Assembly: GCF_000170895.1 (NCBI RefSeq) | Contig: NZ_ABCS01000046.1 | Coordinates: forward strand, 1-64,000 | DNA length: 64,000 nt | Direction: 5' to 3' | Source of the DNA: Plesiocystis pacifica SIR-1 | GTDB taxonomy: Bacteria > Myxococcota_A > Polyangia > Nannocystales > Nannocystaceae | In this document: in pieces, positions 28,295-36,900 of the stretch | How the letters are laid out: every line of letters begins with the position of its first letter | How positions within the stretch are numbered: position 1 is the stretch's first letter | Program-made: the position numbers and the translations under genes | Notes under the pieces: generated by a model | The model's input: the letters and a program-made list of their open reading frames with translations, nothing else | The model's database searches: none | Told to the model about the DNA's origin: nothing

Positions 28295-28300
28295 AGCCTA
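28295..28300 (-). promoter_or_regulatory. -10 element (TAGGCT on the minus strand)
   Basis: TAGGCT, 7 nt, then ATG 28287. Leaderless arrangement for the small lipoprotein. Confidence 0.6.
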
Positions 28301-28338
28301 GTTCGAATTGAGCGACGGTGCAGCCCAGCCCAGCCCCA

Positions 28339-29508
28339 TCATCGGTCGATGGAAATCGGCTCGACCCCGAGCTCTCGCGCGAGCTGGCTCGGGTGCGCGA
28401 CGCCTCGTAGCGAACACATCAACAGCGCCAGCTCGGCGCAGCAGCGCGCGCCGGCGTGGGGGTCGTGCCGCGGCGCGCTCAGGCCAAACTCCTCGGCGAG
28501 TCGCTCGAGCGCGTGACCGGGCTCGCGCGGCCACACCGCCCGGGCGAGTCGCAGCGTGCACAACAAGCGCGGGGGCGCGGGCGCGCCGGGACCGAAGGTG
28601 CTCGCCAGCGCCCGCAGGCAACGGGCGGCGAAGGTCGCGTTGTGAGCCAGGACCCAGCGGCCAGCGAGCTCCTCGGCCAGCGGCAACCAGTGCTCGGCAA
28701 AGGGGCCGACACCACGGACCGCGCGCCGATCGATGCCGTGCAGGCGCGTGTGCACGGGGTCGAAGCGGCTCTGGGGCTCGACGAGCTCGCCCCCCGCGTC
28801 GACGAGCCGCCCCTCGCAAACCGTAGCGAGCCCCATCGCGCACACGCTCGCGGGGTCGGCGTTGGCGGTCTCGAGATCGAGGGTCACGAACTCGGCCCCC
28901 GCGAGCTCGGGCAGTCGCGGCCAGCGACGCTCGTGGGCGGGCCGGTCGTAGGGGCCGGGCGCCGGCGTGAACCCGGGCGGGACCGAGGCCGGAGGCGGCG
29001 GCGCACCGAAGGTCTGGCACAGCCCGCGCACGCGCACGCGCGCCTCGTCGCTGATTCGCCCGAGGGCGAGGGCATCGTCGAGCGCCCGAAAGAAAGCGTC
29101 GAATACGAAGTGCTGACGGAAGTCTTCGTAGTCGTCGAGCCACCGGCGCAACGCCACGATCTCGGCATCGTCGACCCGCCCGTCGGCGAGCAGCCCCAGC
29201 GCGACCCCTTGCAGGCGGGCGAAGGCCTCGCGCGTCGAGGGATGCGTGGGCGTGTGCTTGGCCCCAAACTCGTGGCAGTAGGCGAGGAGCGCGGCGTGCT
29301 CGTCCGGCGGCAACAGCCCGCGCGCGAGCGCCTCGCCCACGCGCTGTCGCAGGGGCTGGAGGAGCGCGGCGCTGAGGGTCTCGGCGTGGTCGTCGAGCCA
29401 ACGCGCGAGGGCGTCGAGCTCGGCCGGGCTGAGATGCTCGTCGATCGCAACGCCCTCGACCAGGCCAGCGAGGGCTTCGACCGTCTCCATGTCCTGGTGG
29501 GCAGCCAT
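28339..29508 (-). CDS. DEDD-exonuclease-fold protein lacking catalytic acids, with N-terminal TerB-like helices
   Basis: 389 residues. Residues 1-170 contain two similar helical stretches (AIDEHLSPAELDALARWLDD at 21-40 and LLADGRVDDAEIVALRRWLD at 106-125), resembling TerB-type domains. Residues 203-370 follow the DNA polymerase III epsilon/DEDDh exonuclease layout: Exo I FVTLDLET (D211, E213), Exo II VLAHNATFA (286-294), Exo III HDPHAG (348-353). Active members have HNA.FD in Exo II and H....D in Exo III. Here those Asp positions are Ala294 and Gly353. Two of the four metal-binding acids are therefore missing, so it may bind 3' ends without cutting. An Exo III repositioning cannot be excluded. 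Confidence 0.78.
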   Translation of the reverse strand: MAAHQDMETVEALAGLVEGVAIDEHLSPAELDALARWLDDHAETLSAALLQPLRQRVGEALARGLLPPDEHAALLAYCHEFGAKHTPTHPSTREAFARLQGVALGLLADGRVDDAEIVALRRWLDDYEDFRQHFVFDAFFRALDDALALGRISDEARVRVRGLCQTFGAPPPPASVPPGFTPAPGPYDRPAHERRWPRLPELAGAEFVTLDLETANADPASVCAMGLATVCEGRLVDAGGELVEPQSRFDPVHTRLHGIDRRAVRGVGPFAEHWLPLAEELAGRWVLAHNATFAARCLRALASTFGPGAPAPPRLLCTLRLARAVWPREPGHALERLAEEFGLSAPRHDPHAGARCCAELALLMCSLRGVAHPSQLARELGVEPISIDR

Positions 29509-29679
29509 GGGCGGGGTTCAGTCTAGCTCGTGGTTGGCGCGGGTTCATGGTGAGTACGGCCCTCGATCAATCACCCGTGCTCTGTCGAGCCCTCGGCCTT
29601 CATCATTGCGAGTGATGGTCTGAGAGCGGGGCGTCGTATCGGTGTTCGAAAGGTCGACGCGTACGTGTGCGCGAAGGCC

Positions 29680-29880
29680 CAGGAGGGGTGCACGCGCAGC
29701 GGCAGATCTTCGCCACCCACGCGGTGGCGGCCGGGTGCTCTCGTCGCTGGTGTCTCGACAGCTGGGGTACTCGGACGTGCGGACGACGATGCGCTACGCC
29801 CATCACGCACCGGAGCTGACGCCCGGGATCTTCGACCGGCTCTCGGAGCCGGCCAGGGGGACCGAGGGGCCGGTGACGGC
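29680..29880 (+). pseudogene. Broken tyrosine recombinase (C-terminal catalytic part)
   Basis: One frame reads VHAQRQIFATHAVAAG. A frame change follows, and the next frame reads LSSLVSRQLGYSDVRTTMRY, then AHHAPELTPGIFDRLSEPA. Together they match the end of a phage-type integrase (LRHTFATHAVAAG...LVSRQLGHSDVRTTMRYAHLAPE). Besides the frameshift, the catalytic His of RHTFATH is Gln and the His of LGHSD is Tyr, while the nucleophile Tyr (MRY) remains. No N-terminal part is present. Confidence 0.78.
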
Positions 29881-29992
29881 CGGGGGAGATCTGGATGAGC
29901 CGACGGCTCGAGGGCGCTCGAGGAAGCGCCGCCGAGGGGGCTCTCAGGGACGTTCTGGGGCTCGTGCGGGATCGCCGCGGGCTCGCCGCGGG

Positions 29993-30085
29993 CTCAGATC
30001 AGCCCTCACCGAAGTCGAGGCTTCGGCCTACCAAGGATGAAACAGCCCCCGCGGACTACCGAGCGGTCAGTTTCGTATCAGAGTC
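29993..30085 (-). repeat. Dispersed repeat, copy B
   Basis: Inverted copy of 18911-19004, about 85-90% identical by eye. It directly follows the integrase remnant. Confidence 0.8.
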
Positions 30086-30977
30086 TGGATGAATTCGGGA
30101 TCCGGGGGATCGCCCGGAAATACTAAACCCCTGTAGACGAGGGTCTAAGGGGGCCTAGATTGCGAAATCTGAGAGCTCCGGCAACAGGACTCGAACCGAA
30201 TTGGGGGCTTCTGCGAAACGTCAATGATGGCGCGCAGTTGGGCCGGAAGCTCCCGAAATCGTTCGGGTTTCTTTGTGCCGTGGGGGTCCGGGGGAGGGAG
30301 GCTCGTGGAGTCTCGTTCCGCGGAGTTGGAGCACATGCGGAGCACACGGCGCTCGGAACCGCGAGTGGCAGCAGCAATATTTCACGCGGCCAAGCGTGCA
30401 GCCTCGACAGCGAAGCCAAACAGGACCTGAATCCGGAGAGGCCGGCGAGGCTTGGGGAGCGGGCAGGAGCGCGGGGGCAGCTACATCGTCGGCTGCCTTG
30501 AGCGAGGCGAGGGCGGACGCGGCGTCACGATGCGTCTGTCGCCCCGGAGCCCCGGAGCCCGGAGCCTCGAGGTGAGCCAAGACGGGGTCGCGCGCTTTGG
30601 TGTGTGGATCGCCAGGTAGCCTGCGAAGAAGACGGTGGGACGCCCCCGGAGCACGTGTCGCTGCGGGCGTTGACGCGAGAGGCCGACGAGCCCGGTCCCG
30701 CCCGCGTTCACGGACGACTCCGAGCACGACGCCCGGACCCTGATCTTGTCGTTCTACAGCCGGGAGGCGGCCTGACGCGGTTGTGCCTTTTCTTCATGCT
30801 CAAATGTTCAGCCATGCCCTGTCAGCCCCGAACGTTCCGCTGCCGAGGTTCGGACACGTGAGCGTCGATGCTCGCGTCGCATTCTATGCGAGACTTGAAC
30901 TGGCAATGCTACACGTGTGCGCTCGCCTACCAGACCTGAGGCGGTCCGTCTGTAGTCGTCGTTGAAGGAGCTTACCG
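30086..30977. other. Long gap upstream of the giant SEFIR-kinase gene
   Basis: 890 bp without a credible gene. At 30173-30192 the minus strand reads GGTTCGAGTCC, a tRNA T-loop-like word, but no tRNA fold can be drawn around it. A short frame ending LILSFYSREAA at 30773 looks like the tail of a lost coding sequence. The GC content falls towards 30.8-30.95 kb, where the promoter of the giant gene should lie. Confidence 0.5.
30747..30771 (+). repeat. 25-bp repeat (copy 1) ending a short SFYSREAA frame
   Basis: TGTCGTTCTACAGCCGGGAG followed by GCGGC is identical at 41867-41891. Both copies read LSFYSREAA followed by a stop codon, so they are probably the ends of two copies of the same decayed gene. 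Confidence 0.8.
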
Positions 30978-33900
30978 GTGTCCGTCGATCGCAGCTGGGT
31001 CGTCCGTATCGTCGCGGGGCGCAAGGTCGGCACTGGGTTCATGATTGAGGCTCGGTGGCTGCTCACTTCGCTGCGACTCGTCGCACGGATGGAAGACGGC
31101 CAGGTCACGCGGCGCGCCGACATCTCCATCTTCCGCAGCGGCGCAGACCCCATTCGCCTCGCCCACCTCGATATCATCGCGCACGACGCCGACGATGACT
31201 GGGTCGTACTCGCGGTCGACCAACTCCACGGTCAGCGGACCTCCCCCCTCGCCCAGGCCAGGAACATCGACCGTGGCCGACCCTGGCGCACGTACGGCTT
31301 CCACTCGAACGCCGGCGGCGAGGCCAAGGGTGTCTTCAAGGCCCGCGTCGGCGAGCAGGGGCGCTCGGTCTTGCGACTCCAGTCGAGCCGCAGGTACGAG
31401 GGCTCTCCCCTCGTCGAGCGAGGATACGCAGGTAGCCCGATCGTGCTCGATGGTCGCATCGTCGGTCTGCTCACCGAGGTCGAGCACCCCCACCGCTCTC
31501 GCTCCCGCGCGGGGGTGCTCCACGCGATCCCCATCGAGCGAGTCGCTCGCGCCCTCGACCTCCCGGTCGACGCTCCGCCGAGAGTCTACATCTGCTATTC
31601 GCACGACTCGAATCAGCACCAGCAGCGAGTCCTCGAGTTCACTCAATCCCTGCGCCGAGACGGTGTCGACGCTTGGCTCGATCTTTTCGAGCCGAGTCCA
31701 CCCCAGGGCTGGCCCCGGTGGATCCAGAGTCAGCTCACACATGCCGACTTCGTCTTCGTCGTATGTACATACAAATTTCGGATCAAGTTTGAAGAGCAGC
31801 TCGCGGACACCAACCGCGCGATCACGACCTACGAGGCACTCATCGCGCTCAACCTCTTCTACCGCGGAGAGCTCGATCATGGTCAGCTCATCCCAGTCTG
31901 CTTTGACGAGCGCGACGACAGCTGCCCCGCGGCGCTAGCCGGCGCGACCCGCTACGTCCTCCCGCGAGACTACACGAAACTGCACGGCTACATCTCCGAT
32001 ACCCTCGAGCTCGTCCCGGCCCCCCTCGGCGCTGCCCAGACCGTGTCGACCGGGTTGCCATCCGATCTGTCCATCAACGATCGGTTGACGATCCTGCTCG
32101 ACGAACGCGAGCGACGCCTCGATTCTCCGTCGGGGGTGCCGGTGCGGCTCCACGAAGAGATATCGCAACTTCGGACGCAGCTCAGCGCCGGTCCCATCCT
32201 CCACCCAGGGAACATCCTCGCGGATCGGTTTCGACTCATTGAACTCGCCGGTGACGGCGGGTTCGCCGACGTCTGGAGGGCTCATGACCGACACACCGAG
32301 ACCTTGGTCGCGGTCAAAATTCTCCGGGGCTCGACTCGATCCCACGGTCGGCTCGAGCGGTTCGTGAGCGGCGCTCGCAAGATGGCCACGCTCAAGCACG
32401 ACGCGATCGTCCCCATCATCGAGGCTGTCCAAGAGCACAATCACATCTACTTCTACGTCATGCCATGGTTCGAGGGCGGGAACCTCCGCGAGGCGATTCG
32501 AGATGGCAACATCGGTCGGCTCGGGGCCCTCCGCGTGCTCGCTAATGTCATCGAAGCGCTGGAATATGCCCACAGCGACGGCGTGATCCATCGGGACATC
32601 AAGCCTTCGAACATTCTCCTCGACCGATTCGGCAGCGGGTGGATCACCGACTTCGACCTGGCCCGGGCAGAAGACTCGGATCTCCGGACCAACGTCGGGG
32701 CCGCCATGGGCACGATCCGGTACGGCGCGCCCGAGCAATTCGAAGACGCGAGCACCGCAGACCATCGCGCCGACATCTACAGCCTTGCGCTGTGCATCAT
32801 GTTCGCCCTCCGCGGCAGTGATCCGACCAAGCCCGAGACCGTGCTCGCGTCTCAGGTCGACGACCTCGAGTGTGATGACGGGCTTAAGCAGGCTCTGCGA
32901 GGCTCGATCGCCCGCGAGCGCACCCATCGAACCACTGACTGCGCCACCCTCCTCACCGCCCTCCGTCACGAGATCGGGCGGCTGCGACCGAGCAACTCGG
33001 CGACGACACAGGGCGCGGCCCCCTCCTCGACGGTGATGACGCCGCTGGCGAGCGGCGACTTCCTCGAAGAAGACTTCGAAGCGGCGCAGTGGCGGCTCAT
33101 TCAAAAAGCCTCGAAGATCGAGGCGAAGAACCCGCTGCGAAGCGTACGTACCTGGCTCCGCGCAGCGGCCGCCTCCTCCCCCGAGAACCCCCAGATACGT
33201 CAACACATCGAGTCGATCTACACAGCACACGAGAAGTGGCCCAAGCTGATCGGTCTTTATCAGAAAGACCTCGCCCGCGCAGAGCACGACGATGTGCGTA
33301 TCGACATTTACTGGAGCATCGTGCGTGTGTACACGAATCACTATCGGCTGCCGAGTAAGATCCTCGACACGCTCACGATCCTCGAGCGCCTCGTCGAGGG
33401 TCGCGCAGACAACCGCATGCTGCTGGAGCTTCTCGAAGCCAAGCGACAACAGTACGAGCAAACAAAGAGCTGGTCCCAGCTGATCGACTGTATCCGCCGA
33501 CAAGCCAACATCCACACCAACATGAACAGCCGAGTCGAGCTGAATCTGCGAGCGGCTCAGCTGGCACAGACACGGACGAACGAGACTAAAGAGGCCATCG
33601 CCAGCCTCGAGGCGGTCTTGTCAGACGACCCGATCAACGCAGAGGCGCTGTATGGTCTCAAGGGGATTTACAAGGACGTCGGCGACTGGGAGAGGAACGT
33701 TGACATCCAGCGCCGCGAGCTAGCGAGGATTAGCGACGGCCAGGAGCGGCGCAAGAGGCTGATCGAAATCGCGCGCACGAGCGAGCGAGAGATCGCCGAT
33801 CGCAGCGTCGCAATTGCGGTGTGGAATGATCTGCTTCGTGAAGCTCCAGACAACGCGAAGGCCCGAGAGAGGCTAGCAGAGCTCTACCTTGAGGTCGGTG

Positions 33901-36900
33901 ACCTCGACGCGCTGTACTCGTTCTTCGAGAAGCAGCGATCATGGGCGGAGCTGGCGAGGGCCCTCGAGGACGAGGTCAAGACGACGCAGGACAGCTCCCG
34001 GCGCGCAGCGCTGAGCTTGAAGGCTTCGAAGATCTACGAGCGAGAGCTCGCAGACGAGCAGAGCGCGGTCGCCATCCTCGAGTTTGGTCTGGACCTCGAC
34101 CGCTTCCACCTCGGGCTCGCCAACGCACTGCTCACGCTCTACGAAAAACTGGAGAAGACCGATCAGCTGTCGTGGCCTCTGCGCGTGAGGCTCGACCACG
34201 AACACAGCGTGGAGCAGCGGGCGGCGATCCTGAGCGAACTAGCGACCCTCGCGGAGCAGGTTACCGGAGACCTCGAGGCAGCGTTCAACTACTGGAGGCA
34301 GATCCTCACCGAGGATCACACTCGCGTCGACGTGATCGAGAACATGGGGCGGCTCGCTCGCGAGGCCTCGACCGATCTCTGGGCAGAGCTCGTCGAGGCT
34401 CTCGAGATCGTGCGAGAGCGGGCCAGCTTCGACGCCGATTTGAACTTCGAGTTCGACGTCGACGTCGACTTCGATGGGATCGACTTGAACATCCTGATCG
34501 CCGAGGTCCGTGAACAACACCTCGGTGACCCCCTCGGCGCTCGATTCATCTGTCAGATTATTCTCGACGATTTCGAGCCCGACCATGGGCGCGCGCTGAG
34601 GTGTCTCGATCGAATCTACTCCGCGGGCGGAAGCTACGACGAACTCGTAGAGATCATCGAGCGACGAATCAACGCAGAGGTGCTCGAGGGCGACGAATTC
34701 GTCGATGCTTGCCTGCGTTTGGCCGCGATCTTGGAGACCGAGTGCAAGGATCCCGATCGCGCGATCGTCGCCTACACGCGAGTGCTCGACATGGAGTCGG
34801 AGAACATCACGGCGCTCGAGCACCTCGAGCACCTGTACGCGAGTCACTTCCGGTTTCAGGAGCTCTACGACAACTACCAGAAGATGTTCGACGTCTTCAC
34901 TACACCTCAAGAGCTGGCCGGTGTCTACCTGCGCATGGGCAAGATCGCTGCGGAGACGCTCGATCGTGAAGTCGACGCCCGAAGGCTCTGGATCGAGGCG
35001 GCCGATCTCGACACGCGCGACGTCGTCGCACTCGACGAACTCGCGCGACTCTACGAGCGCTCGGAGCGATATAGCGAGGCCGACCTGAGCGATGTCCTGC
35101 TTGAGCTATGGCTGCGAGCTCTCAAGTATATCGGAGTGGGGTCGGTCTCGACTGACCGAGCCACGCTCGACAATGTCTTCGCTACCGACGCCGAGCGTGG
35201 TGCGCGCATGCTGGCGATGATCGCCGAGCAGACGGATGGCCTCGTCCGGGTCACAGCCCTCGAAGAGCGAGTGCGGCTGCTGCTCGGCCCCCTCGACCGC
35301 GTCGAGGAGGCGATGGCCGCTCTGGAGGTCGTGACCACAGATGACCCGAGCCGGGCCGAGAGCGCCTCCACGCTCGCCGAACTCTACGGCCAGCACCGGC
35401 GCTGGCGTCCGCTCGTCGCCCTGTACGAGCGCGTCCATCCCGAGCTCTACGGGCTCCCCCGAGTCCTGAACCTCAAGTGCATGGCCACGGCCCTGTGCGC
35501 GCACCTCGGAGAGTACGCACAGGCGAGGCGGGCCATACTCGAAGGTCTCGAGATCCTCTCCAGCCTTGCGTTCGAGACGATCAACCTCCAGCTCGACCAA
35601 CATCGAGCGCTGCTCTCCCAGCTCGCGGACCTTGGCGTGCTCCTCCCCGAGGGTGAGCACGCCGCGGGCGACGGGCTCGCGCGATGGGTGAAGGTCTCGC
35701 TCATCGACCACCTCCACCTCCAACTGGTCGACTGTCTGCGGAAAGAAGGGAACTACGCCGACCTCGCGTCTCACCTCGAGGCCGAACTTCGCTACGAGCT
35801 CGACGGCTCCGACGATCCTCGGAATCGGTACCCCGAGATGTGCGCGGCTCAAAACCCGCGCCTCGGGCTGATGACGCTCCTCGCGCGAGTGCGGCGCGAC
35901 CTAACGAACGACGGCGCTGGCGCCATGGCGGTCTACGCTCGCCTCCATCAGCTCGGCTCCCTGGCCAACGACGATCTCCGGGAGCTTACCCGCTTCTATC
36001 GCAACGAGCGTCGCGGCGAGAAGCTCGCCCCCATCTTGATCGCGCGCTCGTGCGAGCTCGCTCGGCTCGGCGACTCGACCCGCAAGGCAAAGGTCGACTT
36101 CTACATCGGCGAGCTGCTCTGGCGCGTCTCCCGGCGACCCCGCGAGGCCGCGCACTTCTACCTCGACGCCTACCTCGCCGACCCAAGGGCGAACAGGCTC
36201 GCAGGCGTCCGCGCTCGGGTCTTGCTGTCTGGTACGGACTCGGTCCACAACATCCGCGGCTGCTTGTTGGCGCGGCTGTCCGACCTCTCCCATGCGCACC
36301 AACCCGCGCTCTTGATCTTGCTCGCCGACTTGCTCTCGCCCCACGACGACTACGAGGAGGAAGCCAAACAGCGCTACCTCGAAGCCTTGCACCTCGACGC
36401 CGAGAGCGGCGGCGCGAGCGAGGGCCTCGGCCGCCTGCTCTTGCGCCAGGGCCACCTCGTCGAGGCCGTCGAGCCCCTGAGCAACGCCGCGAGGAGTCCC
36501 GACATCCCCGACGAGCGCGCTGCCGACAACGCGGCCGTCGCCGCACGCGCCCTCGTCAAGCTTGGGTGTGGCGCCGAAGCCGAAGCCATCCTGCTCACTG
36601 CCCTCGTCGAGCGCGCCCCGGAGTCTCAGCCAGCTCTGCTCGAGCTGGCCAAGATCTACAACCTCCTCGGCCGCAAGCTCGACGAGTCGAAGATCCTCGA
36701 GCGCCTGATCGCGCTCCCGCTGTCGAGCACGCTGCGCGCCGAGGTTGGCTACCGCCAGGCGATGCTCCTCGCCGACGAGTTCCGCGCAGCGCCCATGTCC
36801 GAGGCTGGCGACGAGGCTCGGGACCTGCTGATCCAGGCCGTCAGCGCCGATGCGACACACGCCCAGACCCGCCAAACCCTGCTCGAGCTCGCCAGCGCGC

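Noticed and set aside
30160..30200. tRNA-like 3' end (GGTTCGAGTCC on the minus strand)
   Set aside because: The T-stem does not pair beyond two bases and no anticodon arm, D arm or acceptor stem can be formed upstream.
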